Below are positions 22,586-32,308 of a DNA stretch of 64,000 nucleotides, one piece after another; positions within the stretch are counted from its first letter, which is position 1, and each line of letters opens with the position of its first letter. The notes beneath the pieces are model-generated. The model worked only from the letters and a program-made list of their open reading frames with translations, had not been told where the DNA came from and ran no database searches. Location of the stretch: assembly GCA_017513195.1 (NCBI GenBank), contig JAFXGM010000018.1, positions 124,001-188,000 of the forward strand, given 5' to 3'. The position numbers and the translations under genes were made by a program. The stretch is from Clostridia bacterium (GTDB taxonomy: Bacteria > Bacillota > Clostridia > Oscillospirales > Acutalibacteraceae).

Positions 22586-23716
22586 TTAAATACGTTTGCC
22601 CAAAATAACCTCTTGCTCAGCCTTAAACTGCGCAAAACGTCCCTCATCAATTGCTTTTCTTATATCTGTCATAAGATTATTATAAAACCAAAGGTTGTGC
22701 AAAACCAATAGCCTTTGAGAAAGCATCTCGGTACTTTTAAGTAGGTGTCTAATATATGCTTTGCTGTAGCGCTGACATACAGGACAACCACAGTTTTCAT
22801 CGATGGGTGTCATATCGTATTCATACTTTTTATTATTGATATTTATTATTCCCTTTGATGTAAATAAATGTCCGTGACGAGCATTACGGCTCGGCATTAC
22901 ACAGTCAAAAAGGTCAACACCACGCTCTACAGCATTAAGAATATTAACAGGTGTACCAACGCCCATAAGATAGCGGATTTTATTTTGCGGCATATATGGG
23001 GTTACATTTTCAATAACGTCATACATAACCTCCGCAGGCTCGCCAACAGCAAGACCACCTATAGCGTAACCGTCTAAATCAAGGTCGGCAATTTCTTTCA
23101 TATGATTAATACGCAAATCGTTATAGGTACAGCCCTGATTTATGCCAAAAAGCATTTGCTCGCGATTTATAGTCTTTTCCATACTGTTAAGCTGTTGCAT
23201 TTTGTCTTTGCAACGCTTAAGCCAACGCGTTGTGCGCTCACAAGAAGCCTTTGAATAGCTATACTCTGCAGGATTTTCAACGCACTCATCAAAAGCCATC
23301 GCAATTGTAGAGCCTAGGTTTGACTGAATTTGCATACTTTCTTCCGGACCCATAAAAATACGCTTGCCGTCGACGTGACTATGAAATGTTACACCCTCTT
23401 CTTCAATTTTGCGGAGTGATGCAAGTGAAAAAACCTGAAATCCGCCACTATCGGTAAGAATTGGACCGTCCCAAGTAGTAAATGTATGAAGTCCGCCACA
23501 GTCACGCACAACCTCATCACCCGGCCGCACATGTAGGTGGTATGTGTTGCTGAGCATTACCTGACAACCGATTTGTTTTAAATCCTCGGCAGATACTGCT
23601 CCTTTTATCGCGCCTGCAGTTGCAACGTTCATAAAAGCAGGCGTTTGAACAGTGCCGCGATTGGTAACAAATTCGCCCCGTCGCGCACCATTTTTATCAC
23701 TTATTAATTTATACAT
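22586..23716 (-). CDS. tgt: queuine tRNA-ribosyltransferase
   Basis: Tgt swaps guanine-34 for preQ1 (in bacteria) in GUN-anticodon tRNAs. The 376 residues include the substrate-binding LTDSGGFQVFSL, the nucleophile region GVGTPVNIL...DCVMPSRNARHG, and the zinc site CGCPVCQRYS followed by His. The length is standard. It lies 9 bases downstream of queA and is probably in the same transcript, which supplies two consecutive steps of queuosine synthesis. Confidence 0.97.
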   Translation of the reverse strand: MYKLISDKNGARRGEFVTNRGTVQTPAFMNVATAGAIKGAVSAEDLKQIGCQVMLSNTYHLHVRPGDEVVRDCGGLHTFTTWDGPILTDSGGFQVFSLASLRKIEEEGVTFHSHVDGKRIFMGPEESMQIQSNLGSTIAMAFDECVENPAEYSYSKASCERTTRWLKRCKDKMQQLNSMEKTINREQMLFGINQGCTYNDLRINHMKEIADLDLDGYAIGGLAVGEPAEVMYDVIENVTPYMPQNKIRYLMGVGTPVNILNAVERGVDLFDCVMPSRNARHGHLFTSKGIININNKKYEYDMTPIDENCGCPVCQRYSKAYIRHLLKSTEMLSQRLLVLHNLWFYNNLMTDIRKAIDEGRFAQFKAEQEVILGKRI

Positions 23717-23725
23717 AAAATCTCC

Positions 23726-24748
23726 TTAAGAAATAAACATTGCATCGCCAAAGCTAAAGAAACGATATTTTTCTTCTACAGCGAGTTTGTATGCATGCAT
23801 TGTATTTTCATAACCCGCAAAAGCAGAAACCAACATTATGAGTGTACTTTCGGGTAGATGAAAATTAGTAACCAAAGCATCCATACACTTGAAAGTATAA
23901 CCGGGGTAAATAAATATGCCCGTATCATCACTACATTCACACATTTTACCGTGTTTTTGCGCAACACTTTCAACAGTGCGACAGCTTGTAGTACCAACAC
24001 AAATTACCCTGCCGCCGTTTTCTTTTGTTTGGTTTATTGTGTATGCTGTTTCTTTTGACATAAAATAATGCTCGGTGTGCATTTTGTGGTCGGTAATGTC
24101 ATCAACCTTAACAGGTCTAAATGTGCCAAGGCCAACATGCAGCGTAACATATACCACCTTTACGCCCTTCGACTTTATTTGCTCTAAAAGCTCGGGTGTG
24201 AAATGTAGTCCTGCAGTAGGTGCTGCAGCAGAGCCGAGCTCTTTTGAATAAACGGTTTGATAACGCTCTTTATCGTTTAGCTTTTCTTTAATGTACGGTG
24301 GTAGCGGCATTTGTCCAACCTTATCGAGTGTAGCAAAAAACTCACCGTCACATTTAAATTCAATTACACGATTACCGTCGGGTAAAACATCACGTACTAT
24401 CGCAGATAATTCATCGCTAAATTTAAACTCACGGTCAATCTTTGCCTTTTTACCCGGACCTGCCAAACATTCCCAAGTATAAAGGTCATATTGCTTAAGC
24501 AACACAAACTCAACCACAGCACCCGTGTCAGCTGCTGTGCCATATAAACGCGCCGGCAACACACGTGTATTATTAAGCACAAGGCAATCACCCTCGTGTA
24601 AAAAGTCAGGCAGATTACTAAATGTGTCGTGATTTACCTCGCCTGTTTTTTTATCAAGACGCAGCATCCGAGAAGAGTCACGCGGAAAAATTGGAGTCTG
24701 CGCAATAAGCTCTTCGGGTAAATCGTAATAAAAATCGCTTTTTTTCAT
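23726..24748 (-). CDS. queA: S-adenosylmethionine:tRNA ribosyltransferase-isomerase
   Basis: QueA builds the epoxycyclopentanediol ring on preQ1-34 tRNA using SAM as ribosyl donor, directly after the Tgt step. The 340-residue protein shows the family segments [21 protein letters not shown], the central [13 protein letters not shown] and the C-terminal [14 protein letters not shown]. It is the first gene of queA-tgt-yajC and divergent from asd. I see no preQ1 riboswitch in the short upstream region. Confidence 0.97.
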   Translation of the reverse strand: MKKSDFYYDLPEELIAQTPIFPRDSSRMLRLDKKTGEVNHDTFSNLPDFLHEGDCLVLNNTRVLPARLYGTAADTGAVVEFVLLKQYDLYTWECLAGPGKKAKIDREFKFSDELSAIVRDVLPDGNRVIEFKCDGEFFATLDKVGQMPLPPYIKEKLNDKERYQTVYSKELGSAAAPTAGLHFTPELLEQIKSKGVKVVYVTLHVGLGTFRPVKVDDITDHKMHTEHYFMSKETAYTINQTKENGGRVICVGTTSCRTVESVAQKHGKMCECSDDTGIFIYPGYTFKCMDALVTNFHLPESTLIMLVSAFAGYENTMHAYKLAVEEKYRFFSFGDAMFIS

Positions 24749-24792
24749 ATAATTTTACCAATAACTTTCTTGTTTTGTAGACATATTTTGAT

Positions 24793-24821
24793 TTGACAAA
24801 TTATCGCCATAGTGATATTAT
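24793..24821 (+). promoter_or_regulatory. sigma-A promoter of asd-dapA-dapB
   Basis: TTGACA (24793-24798) and TATTAT (24816-24821) are 17 bases apart; TATAAT at 24819-24824 gives a 20-base alternative. The roughly 70-base leader is too short for a lysine riboswitch. Confidence 0.7.
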
Positions 24822-24897
24822 AATTTAGATAATATTATATTGCAAAACTTTGTCAATATCAATAGAAAGTTTTGTTTTTCTCTGGAGGTCTATAAAA

Positions 24898-25980
24898 ATG
24901 AAAAATTACAACGTAGGTATAATTGGTGCTACCGGTATGGTAGGTCAGCGCTTTGCTCTATTACTTGCAGATCACCCTTGGTTTAAGGTTACTTGCCTTG
25001 CCGCAAGTCCTAGAAGTGCCGGCAAAACATACACCGAGGCGGTTGGTAATCGTTGGGCTATGACTTCACCAATGCCCCAAAATTTAAAAGATATGCTTGT
25101 ATACGACGCAGTTGCCGATATTGATACAATTGTTTCAAAGGTTGATTTTGTATTCTGCGCCGTTGATATGAAAAAGGATGAAATCAAGGCATTTGAAGAA
25201 ATGTATGCCAAACACGAATGTCCTGTTGTTTCTAATAATTCGGCTCACCGTTTTACAGCTGACGTTCCCATGGTTATCCCCGAGCTTAACCCCGAGCATC
25301 TTGACGTAATTGATGCACAACGTAAACGTTTGGGCACAAAACGCGGTTTTGTTGCAGTAAAATCTAACTGCTCACTTCAAAGCTATGTACCGGCTCTTTT
25401 CCCACTTGATAAAGAGTTTGGCGTAGATAAGTGCCTTGTTTGCACATATCAGGCAATCTCGGGCGCAGGCAAAACATTTGAGCGTTGGCCCGAAATGGTA
25501 GATAACGTTATTCCATACATTGGCGGCGAAGAAGAAAAAAGCGAAAAAGAGCCTCTTAAAATTTGGGGTAAAGTTGAGGATGGTGAAATCAAACTTGCCG
25601 ACTCACCTAAATTTACTGCTCAGTGCTTACGCGTTCCTGTTTCTGACGGACATATGGCTGCAGTGTTTGTAACTTTTAAAACTAAGCCTTCTAAAGAAGA
25701 AATTCTTAAAGTGTGGGAAAACTTCTCGGGTGTGCCACAAGAATTAGATCTTCCACACGCACCAAAGAAATTCCTTAACTACTTCACTGAGGACAATATG
25801 CCACAAACAAAAATGCACCGTGATCTTGAAGGCGGTATGGCAGTGTCTGTTGGTCGTTTGCGCGAAGATAGCCAGTACGACTACAAGTTTGTATGTCTTT
25901 CACACAATACTCTACGTGGTGCTGCAGGCGGTGCAGTGCTTCTTGCAGAATTACTTGCTGCAAAGGGTTATATGGACTAG
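24898..25980 (+). CDS. asd: aspartate-semialdehyde dehydrogenase (long, archaeal/fungal-type)
   Basis: Asd reduces aspartyl phosphate to aspartate semialdehyde with NADPH, the branch point to lysine, DAP, threonine and methionine. The 360 residues begin with the nucleotide-binding GIIGATGMVGQRF. The catalytic Cys is in KSNCSLQS, and the His/Arg of the substrate site follow in ISGAGKTFERWP and RVPVSDGHM. The length and SNCSLQ motif are those of the archaeal/fungal branch rather than the E. coli type. I chose ATG 24898, with GGAGG upstream, over the in-frame start at 24850. The dapA gene follows after 35 bases. Confidence 0.95.
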   Translation: MKNYNVGIIGATGMVGQRFALLLADHPWFKVTCLAASPRSAGKTYTEAVGNRWAMTSPMPQNLKDMLVYDAVADIDTIVSKVDFVFCAVDMKKDEIKAFEEMYAKHECPVVSNNSAHRFTADVPMVIPELNPEHLDVIDAQRKRLGTKRGFVAVKSNCSLQSYVPALFPLDKEFGVDKCLVCTYQAISGAGKTFERWPEMVDNVIPYIGGEEEKSEKEPLKIWGKVEDGEIKLADSPKFTAQCLRVPVSDGHMAAVFVTFKTKPSKEEILKVWENFSGVPQELDLPHAPKKFLNYFTEDNMPQTKMHRDLEGGMAVSVGRLREDSQYDYKFVCLSHNTLRGAAGGAVLLAELLAAKGYMD

Positions 25981-26015
25981 TTTTTACTTTAAATAATTTT
26001 AATTGAGGTGTTTTT

Positions 26016-26906
26016 ATGAAGAAAAGAATTTTCACAGGCGCGGCCACCGCATTGGTTACCCCTATGAACGCTGACGGAAGCGTAAATTTTGGACGTTTAA
26101 AAACACTTGTTGATGAACAAATAGACGGTGGTATTGATGCACTTGTTATCTGCGGTACTACGGGCGAAAAATCCACACTGCGTTATGACGAGCATCTTCG
26201 CGTTATTGAAGAAGCGGTAAAAGCCGCTGGCGGTCGTGTGCCAATTATTGCAGGTACGGGTAGCAACGACACTGTATATTCAGTTGAGCTTTGTGAAGAT
26301 GCGGCAAGCGTTGGCGCTGATGCGTTTTTAATGGTTACACCATATTATAACAAAACCTCACAGGCAGGTCTTGTGGCGCATTATAACTACATCGCTGATA
26401 GGGTAAGCAAACCAATTATTTTATATAACGTACCATCAAGAACCGGTGTAAATATTAAAGCAGAAACATACAAAGAGCTTTCAAAACACAAAAACATTGT
26501 TGCAACCAAAGAAGCAAGCGGTGATTTATCGCTTGTTGCCGAAATTAAATATCTTTGTGGCGATGATTTAGACATTTATTCGGGTAACGATGACCAAACC
26601 GTTCCTATTATGTCTCTTGGCGGTATTGGTATTATATCGGTGCTTTCAAACATTGCGCCAAAGGTAATGCACGATATTTGCGAGCTTTATCTTAACGGTT
26701 ACACACAGGCGGCCGCAGAGCTTCATTTAAAACATATCGGTCTTATGAATGCCATGTTCTGCGATGTAAATCCAATCCCTGTAAAAGAAGCCATGAATAT
26801 GTTGGGACTGGGTGTTGGTCCTTGCAGAATGCCATTGTACCCCACCAGCGAAGCCAACAAGGCACTGCTAAAAGCAAAGCTTTCTGAATGTGGGTTTATG
26901 ATTTAA
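26016..26906 (+). CDS. dapA: 4-hydroxy-tetrahydrodipicolinate synthase, copy 1
   Basis: DapA condenses pyruvate and aspartate semialdehyde, the first committed step to DAP, lysine and dipicolinate. The 296 residues contain CGTTGEKSTL, the catalytic tyrosine in TPYYNKTSQ and the Schiff-base lysine in ATKEASGD. The segment YSGNDDQTVP is also typical. One change from most DapA is Lys after GTTGE. It lies in asd-dapA-dapB without a riboswitch. A paralogue at 38055-38942 is controlled by lysine, so the two copies are regulated differently. Confidence 0.95.
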   Translation: MKKRIFTGAATALVTPMNADGSVNFGRLKTLVDEQIDGGIDALVICGTTGEKSTLRYDEHLRVIEEAVKAAGGRVPIIAGTGSNDTVYSVELCEDAASVGADAFLMVTPYYNKTSQAGLVAHYNYIADRVSKPIILYNVPSRTGVNIKAETYKELSKHKNIVATKEASGDLSLVAEIKYLCGDDLDIYSGNDDQTVPIMSLGGIGIISVLSNIAPKVMHDICELYLNGYTQAAAELHLKHIGLMNAMFCDVNPIPVKEAMNMLGLGVGPCRMPLYPTSEANKALLKAKLSECGFMI

Positions 26907-26909
26907 AAT

Positions 26910-26954
26910 CCCTCCACCGCCACAGCGGTCCCCCTCCCTTTAGACAAGGGAGGC
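26910..26954. repeat. dispersed Clostridia-type palindromic repeat
   Basis: The 45-base element has two adjacent hairpins, ACCGC/GCGGT and CCTCCCTT (26933-26940) with AAGGGAGG (26946-26953). It closely resembles a short GC-rich intergenic repeat that I recall as abundant in Ruminococcaceae genomes. It separates dapA from dapB and could act as a processing or attenuation site. Only one copy is seen in the window. Confidence 0.65.
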
Positions 26955-26995
26955 TTATTTTGAAAAATTATATACATTTTGGATGTGAAAAATAA

Positions 26996-27751
26996 ATGGT
27001 AAATATTTTACTTTCAGGCGCTTGCGGCAAAATGGGAAATGCCGTAGCTCGTTGCTGTAAGGAAGACGAGAATTTAAAAATTATTGCAGGTGTTGACCGT
27101 GCAGAAATGTTATGTGACTTCCCTGTTTATAAATCTTTTGATGATGTAAATGTAGTTCCCGACGTTATAATCGACTTTTCACATATTTCGGTACTTGATA
27201 GTTTGCTAACATTTGCAATTAAAAATAATGTGCCTGTAATTCTTGCAACAACAGGCTACAGTAATGAACAAATTGCAAAAATTAGAGATACAGCAAATAA
27301 GATTCCCGTATTCTTTACCGCGAATATGTCACTTGGTGTAAATCTACTTTGTTCACTTGCAAAAAGCGCTGCAAAGATTTTGGATGATAAATTTGATATA
27401 GAAATCATTGAAAAACATCATAATCAAAAGATTGACGCACCCTCGGGTACCGCTTTGATGCTTGCAAATGCCGTAAATGAGGTTTTTGACGATAAATACA
27501 CATACGAATATGACCGTCATTCAAAACGCCAGAAACGCTCGAAAAACGAGATTGGAATACATGCCATTCGCGGTGGTACAATTGTTGGTGAACACGACGT
27601 AATATTCGCAGGTCATGATGAAGTTATTACCCTATCGCACTCGGCACAAAGCAAGGAAGTATTTGCAGCAGGTGCAGTAAAGGCAGCAAAGTTTATAGTA
27701 GGAAAACCTGTCGGTTTATATGATATGGGCAGTATTTTGAATTTAGGATAA
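26996..27751 (+). CDS. dapB: 4-hydroxy-tetrahydrodipicolinate reductase
   Basis: DapB reduces the DapA product to tetrahydrodipicolinate with NAD(P)H. The 251 residues have a Rossmann start LLSGACGKMG, the cofactor motif ATTGYSNEQ, the substrate site EKHHNQKIDAPSGTA and the terminal GLYDMGSIL. It is the last gene of asd-dapA-dapB and is followed by a terminator. Ddh, encoded at 38960-39937, uses its product directly. Confidence 0.96.
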   Translation: MVNILLSGACGKMGNAVARCCKEDENLKIIAGVDRAEMLCDFPVYKSFDDVNVVPDVIIDFSHISVLDSLLTFAIKNNVPVILATTGYSNEQIAKIRDTANKIPVFFTANMSLGVNLLCSLAKSAAKILDDKFDIEIIEKHHNQKIDAPSGTALMLANAVNEVFDDKYTYEYDRHSKRQKRSKNEIGIHAIRGGTIVGEHDVIFAGHDEVITLSHSAQSKEVFAAGAVKAAKFIVGKPVGLYDMGSILNLG

Positions 27752-27757
27752 AATTTA

Positions 27758-27790
27758 AGAACACTTGGGAAACCCAAGTGTTCTTTTTTA
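27758..27790. terminator. terminator after dapB
   Basis: A 12-bp stem (27758-27769 with 27773-27784) with a 3-base loop runs into six T residues. The far end overlaps the stop of the convergent small gene. Confidence 0.9.
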
Positions 27791-28108
27791 TTTTCTATAA
27801 TAGGTATAATATGCTGTTACCACGTCATATCTACCCGTAACGCTGTTTTGTCCTTCGACAGTAACACCGTCGCCGCTCATAAGTAAATAATACTTTGAGT
27901 CATTAACAGGACATACAAAAACATCAATAACGCCACAAATAATACGAATATTATCGTCCACTACGGCTATTCTACCTGCTTTGCCGATAATATCATAGTT
28001 TATAGTACCGTCATTACGTTCAACACGTTTTGTAACGTATTTTACCTCTCTACCGTCAAAGGTTTTAAGCAACTGCTCGTTTTTGTTCTTTTTCTTAAAA
28101 AGTCCCAT
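27788..28108 (-). CDS. small unknown protein downstream of tyrS
   Basis: This is a 106-residue soluble protein that I do not recognise. It starts with a lysine-rich tail (GLFKKKNKNEQ) and continues as alternating short hydrophobic strands with a Tyr-rich end, which suggests a small beta-barrel or beta-sandwich. There are no cysteines in metal-binding spacing and no catalytic motif. Its start overlaps the tyrS stop by one base, so it is translated from the tyrS transcript, and it stops at a terminator. Confidence 0.7.
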   Translation of the reverse strand: MGLFKKKNKNEQLLKTFDGREVKYVTKRVERNDGTINYDIIGKAGRIAVVDDNIRIICGVIDVFVCPVNDSKYYLLMSGDGVTVEGQNSVTGRYDVVTAYYTYYRK

Positions 28109-29331
28109 TATTCAACCACAAACTTAATGATTACTTTCTTACCCTTTTTAACGATAATGCCATCAGCAAAATCAGCGGGTGCGAAGGATTGTGACGGATT
28201 GGTAGCCTTTTCATCACCAACCGATACACCGCCCTGTGTAACAAGACGACGTGCTTCGCCGTTAGATGCAGCCATTCCGCCCTTAACCATTACAGACAAA
28301 AGACCGATTTTACCGTCAACAAAATCATCTGCAGTAAGGGTTACTGTTGGCATATTTTCGTGGCTTCCTGCACCTGCAAATACGGCACGTGCTGTTTCTT
28401 GTGCCTTGTTAGCCTCTTCCTCGCCGTGAACAAGCTTAGTAAGCTCGTATGCAAGAATTTCCTTAGCGGTGTTAAGCTGACTGCCCTCCCATGCATCCAT
28501 TTCGTCAATCTGCTCGAGTGGCAAGAAAGTAAGCATACGGATACACTTAAGAACGTCGGCATCACCAACGTTGCGCCAGTATTGATAGAAATCATAAGGT
28601 GAAGTCTTGTTAGGATCAAGCCAAACTGCACCGCCAACGGTTTTACCCATCTTTTTGCCTTCTGAATTAAGAAGCAATGTAATGGTCATTGCGTGTGCAT
28701 CTTTACCCAACTTTTTACGAATAAGCTCGGTACCACCAAGCATATTAGACCACTGGTCATCACCGCCGAACTGCATATTGCAGCCATATTCGTTAAACAA
28801 ATGATAAAAGTCGTAAGACTGCATTATCATATAGTTAAATTCAAGGAAAGAAAGACCCTTTTCCATACGCTGCTCATAACAACGTGCACGAAGCATATTA
28901 TTTACCGAGAAATGCGCGCCAACTTCACGAAGCATATCAATATAGTTAAGCCCCAAAAGCCAGTCAGCGTTGTTAACCATAATTGCCTTATCGTCGCCAA
29001 ATTCTATAAAGCGTTCCATCTGCTTTTTAAAGCAGTCACAGTTGTGCTGAATGGTTTCTGCTGTCATCATGCTACGCATATCGGTTCTGCCCGAAGGGTC
29101 ACCAATGTATGCAGTACCGCCGCCGATAAGCACAACAGGTTTATTGCCTGCCATCTGCAAACGCTTCATAAGGCAAAGTGCCATAAAATGACCAACGTGA
29201 AGGCTGTCAGCAGTAGGATCAAAGCCAATATAAAAGGTTGCCTTACCGTTGTTTACCATTTCTCTTATTTCTTTTTCATCTGTAACCTGCGCTATAAGAC
29301 CGCGGGCTATAAGTTCTTCATAAATACCCAT
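28108..29331 (-). CDS. tyrS: tyrosyl-tRNA synthetase
   Basis: TyrRS charges tRNA-Tyr. The 407 residues have the class I HIGH equivalent HVGH in GFDPTADSLHVGH at about 40-52, the KMSKS equivalent KKMGKT near 230, and a C-terminal S4 RNA-binding domain (residues 345-407). Together they match the TyrZ/TyrRS form of Gram-positives. ATG 29331 has TAGGAG upstream at the recN end; the in-frame TTG at 29352 is unsupported. The T-box leader common for Clostridia tyrS is absent, since recN ends one base before. Confidence 0.95.
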   Translation of the reverse strand: MGIYEELIARGLIAQVTDEKEIREMVNNGKATFYIGFDPTADSLHVGHFMALCLMKRLQMAGNKPVVLIGGGTAYIGDPSGRTDMRSMMTAETIQHNCDCFKKQMERFIEFGDDKAIMVNNADWLLGLNYIDMLREVGAHFSVNNMLRARCYEQRMEKGLSFLEFNYMIMQSYDFYHLFNEYGCNMQFGGDDQWSNMLGGTELIRKKLGKDAHAMTITLLLNSEGKKMGKTVGGAVWLDPNKTSPYDFYQYWRNVGDADVLKCIRMLTFLPLEQIDEMDAWEGSQLNTAKEILAYELTKLVHGEEEANKAQETARAVFAGAGSHENMPTVTLTADDFVDGKIGLLSVMVKGGMAASNGEARRLVTQGGVSVGDEKATNPSQSFAPADFADGIIVKKGKKVIIKFVVE

Positions 29332-29332
29332 T

Positions 29333-30994
29333 TTATTTTTTACTCCTATCAAGCAATTCCTTTGCAGAATTGTATAAATTTTCAGTAATTTCTGTACCCG
29401 ACATTATACGGGCTATTTCACGAATTTGTGATTCATTATCAAGCGAAGTAACGCTTGTATAAGTACGATCATTTGATACGCTTTTTTCAATAAGCAGATG
29501 GTTTTGAGCATATGCCGCTATTTGCGCTAAATGTGTAACACAAATAACTTGACGGCTGTCCGCTACCTTTTGCAGTTGCAAACCAACCTTGTCTGCCGCT
29601 CTGCCGCTTATACCCGTATCAATTTCGTCAAAGATAAGCGTATCAACGTCATCCTTATCGGCAAGCACGCTCTTAATTGCAAGCATTGTTCGAGATAGCT
29701 CACCGCCTGAAGCAATTTTGTGAAGCGGTTTTACACTCTCACCTGCATTGGCACTTATTAAAAACTCAACAGCATCACAACCGTGACGTGTATATCTATC
29801 ACGATTAACGTTGATTATAAACTGTACGTTTGGCATATCAAGCAATCGCAGTACTTCACTAACCTGTTGTGAGAATTTTTGTGCCGCTTTTTTACGTGTT
29901 TCGGTTAGCTTTTCACCAAGTGAAACAAGCCGCTCGGTCGAGGCATCGAGCTCTAAAGATAATTCTTCTATACGCTTATCTGAACACTCTATTTTTTCAA
30001 GTTCCGCTTTAGCTTTAGCAAGAAACTCAATCATCTTCTGCTCATCGTCGCCGTATTTTAACATAAGGCGGCGTAGCGTGTCAAGCCTTTCACGTAACTT
30101 TTCAGCATCTAAATCACGATATTCTTCTGATTCAGTAAACGAACGAATATCGGCGCTTATTTCATAAAGTTTTCCAATTATATCATCAAGCTTATTTGAT
30201 ATGGAAGATAATTCCTCGTTTTTAGCCGATTCAATATACTTTTGCGCATTTTTTGCAAGTGTCATAGCACCATCTGCATTTTCAGAACCATCAATACAAA
30301 AAGACGCGTCAGAAAGTGCGGTTAAAGTTTTTTCATAATTTTCAGCAATGGTGAGCTTTCGACGAATTTCATCAATTTCACCTACAGCAATATCGGCGTC
30401 CTCGAGTTCTTTAATCTGATATTGTAAAATATCAATCCGGCGCTGCTTTTCGCCCTCGTCGGTTTCTTGAGAATTTAGCTCGCGACGAACGTCATTAAAA
30501 TGCTTAAATTCATTATAATATTCGGTAAGCTCTTTTTGATTTTCAGCAAGCAAATCAAGATAGCAATAATAATTGTCCGGGTTAAGTAATCGCTGATTGT
30601 CGTGCTGACCGTGAATATTTATAAGATTTTTTGAAAGCTCTTTTAATATAGACGCTGTAGCTGGCCTACCATTTATTTTAATTGTACCGCCGCTAAGTGT
30701 CAGTGTACGCAAAACGAGCAGATTACCGTCATCATCAAGCTCGAAACCATTTTCTATAATAAGATTCTTAGCTTCGTTTGACAAATCACAAAACAGTGCA
30801 GAAACCACAGCTTTTTCACAACCGGCTCTAATTAAATCCTTTGAAGTGCGTTCGCCTAAAACCGCGTTTATAGCATCAATTATTATTGATTTACCGGCAC
30901 CCGTCTCACCTGTTAGTACATTAAAGCCTATATCAAAATCAATATCGGTTTTTTCTATTACCGCTATGTTTTCTATATGCAAAGATTTTATCAT
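29333..30994 (-). CDS. recN: DNA repair protein RecN
   Basis: RecN is an SMC-like ATPase that tethers DNA ends in double-strand break repair. The 553 residues show Walker A GETGAGKS near residue 30. The central part (150-350) is a coiled coil, and the C-terminus has the ABC signature GGELSRTMLAIK and Walker B LIFDEIDTGISG. It follows argR by 10 bases, as in B. subtilis and most Clostridia, at the end of the nusB-to-recN operon, and tyrS is directly attached downstream. Confidence 0.97.
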   Translation of the reverse strand: MIKSLHIENIAVIEKTDIDFDIGFNVLTGETGAGKSIIIDAINAVLGERTSKDLIRAGCEKAVVSALFCDLSNEAKNLIIENGFELDDDGNLLVLRTLTLSGGTIKINGRPATASILKELSKNLINIHGQHDNQRLLNPDNYYCYLDLLAENQKELTEYYNEFKHFNDVRRELNSQETDEGEKQRRIDILQYQIKELEDADIAVGEIDEIRRKLTIAENYEKTLTALSDASFCIDGSENADGAMTLAKNAQKYIESAKNEELSSISNKLDDIIGKLYEISADIRSFTESEEYRDLDAEKLRERLDTLRRLMLKYGDDEQKMIEFLAKAKAELEKIECSDKRIEELSLELDASTERLVSLGEKLTETRKKAAQKFSQQVSEVLRLLDMPNVQFIINVNRDRYTRHGCDAVEFLISANAGESVKPLHKIASGGELSRTMLAIKSVLADKDDVDTLIFDEIDTGISGRAADKVGLQLQKVADSRQVICVTHLAQIAAYAQNHLLIEKSVSNDRTYTSVTSLDNESQIREIARIMSGTEITENLYNSAKELLDRSKK

Positions 30995-31004
30995 ATTAAA
31001 TACC

Positions 31005-31457
31005 TTACATCATTTTTTTAAGTTCGTTTGTAAGCTGTGATGCCTGTGCTTCGCTACGAGTTACTATAAACACAGTATCATCACCTGCTATTGTGCCAAG
31101 CATCATATCATTATACATAGTGTCAAGTGCTACGCATACGCTTGATGCCATACCTGACATACATTTAACAACCACGTCATTGAGCGCATATTCAACGCTT
31201 GTAGCATAGCGTGAAAAAATTTCACGATAATGTGAAAACGCCTGCTTGTTGTTATCACGTCTTTCACTGCTGACATATCTATAATTCCCCGCAGCATCGT
31301 GTCCTTTGATAAGGCGAAGCTCTTTAATATCGCGCGATACCGTCGATTGAGTAACCTCAAAACCTTCTGCAAGGAGTAGGTTTTGCAAATCGTCTTGTGT
31401 AAGCACAATGTTATTAGCTATTAATTCAAGGATTTTTTGTTGTCTTTTTCTTTTCAT
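31005..31457 (-). CDS. argR: arginine repressor
   Basis: ArgR is the hexameric arginine-dependent regulator of arginine metabolism. The 150-residue protein has an N-terminal winged helix with the TQSTVSRDIKELRLIK recognition helix and a C-terminal arginine-binding and oligomerisation domain ending with GTIAGDDTVFIV. It overlaps nadK by one base (TAATG). No ARG box is evident in front of the operon, which has the usual housekeeping order. Confidence 0.96.
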   Translation of the reverse strand: MKRKRQQKILELIANNIVLTQDDLQNLLLAEGFEVTQSTVSRDIKELRLIKGHDAAGNYRYVSSERRDNNKQAFSHYREIFSRYATSVEYALNDVVVKCMSGMASSVCVALDTMYNDMMLGTIAGDDTVFIVTRSEAQASQLTNELKKMM

Positions 31458-32308
31458 TATTTACTGCTCCTAGCATCTCTAAATTTAAGTGATAAAGTTT
31501 TATAAAAAGAACGATCGTTTATTCTGACAAGTTTTACTGAATTTTTTGAATTTGAAATATAAATTTCAGTAAATGGTTTAATAGGAACCACCTTTCGACC
31601 GTCTACCGATAAAAAGATATCGGTTCTTTTTTTAGAGTAAGCTTTTAATTTTATTTCCTTTTCTCCACCAATTAAAATTGGCTTTGCCGCTAATGAATGT
31701 GAGCAAATTGGTGTAAGACATACGCATTTCATAGTAGGATCAATTACAGGGCCGCCTGCCGACATTGAGTATGCTGTAGAGCCGGTTGGCGTTGCGGCAA
31801 TTAAACCGTCAGCATGATAAGTTATGACGTCACCACCATCAACAGACGCTGTAACGTCAATTATACGAGAAAGATAACCGCTGCTAATAACTGCATCGTT
31901 AAGTGCCTCATATTCGCCAATAACCTCGCCATTTTCTTTAACTGTGATGCTTAACATCATACGCTCTTCAATGGTATATTCACCACTCGAAAGTTTGGAA
32001 AGCAGATTATATTCGTTTTGTTCAATATTTGCAAGATAACCTACCCTGCCTGCGTTTATGCCAAGAACAGGTTTTCCATCCTGCGCTGCACGCTTTGCAA
32101 AACGAATAATTGTACCATCACCGCCGATAGTAATAATTATATCGGCAATTTTATATAGCTCATCAATTGGGGCATGTTCATAACCCGCACAGCAAATATC
32201 GTCAGGTAAATATGCGGTAATACCGCACTCTTTTAAAAATGACGCCATTTTTTCAACAGTTTCTGATGAACCGCGTTTATCAAGATTTGGAATTACGGCT
32301 ACTATCAT
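31457..32308 (-). CDS. nadK: NAD kinase
   Basis: NadK phosphorylates NAD to NADP. The 283-residue protein carries the family GGDGTIIRFAKR motif, then GINAGRVGYL, and the TPTGSTAYSMSAGG active-site loop followed by the conserved CLTPICSHSL. Its length is normal. It starts one base after tlyA ends, with GGAGGGTG as SD, and lies in the recN-type operon. Confidence 0.97.
   Translation of the reverse strand: MIVAVIPNLDKRGSSETVEKMASFLKECGITAYLPDDICCAGYEHAPIDELYKIADIIITIGGDGTIIRFAKRAAQDGKPVLGINAGRVGYLANIEQNEYNLLSKLSSGEYTIEERMMLSITVKENGEVIGEYEALNDAVISSGYLSRIIDVTASVDGGDVITYHADGLIAATPTGSTAYSMSAGGPVIDPTMKCVCLTPICSHSLAAKPILIGGEKEIKLKAYSKKRTDIFLSVDGRKVVPIKPFTEIYISNSKNSVKLVRINDRSFYKTLSLKFRDARSSK

Noticed and set aside
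24825..24897. Lysine riboswitch before asd
   Set aside because: About 70 bases of AT-rich leader lack the L-box elements that are clear at 37804-37976.
28693..29388. A 231-codon open frame on the plus strand opposite tyrS
   Set aside because: It lies wholly across the well-supported tyrS gene, has low-complexity His/Lys-rich content, no SD, and reflects codon bias on the other strand.
29332..29400. T-box leader for tyrS
   Set aside because: recN ends one base before tyrS starts, leaving no space for a T-box.
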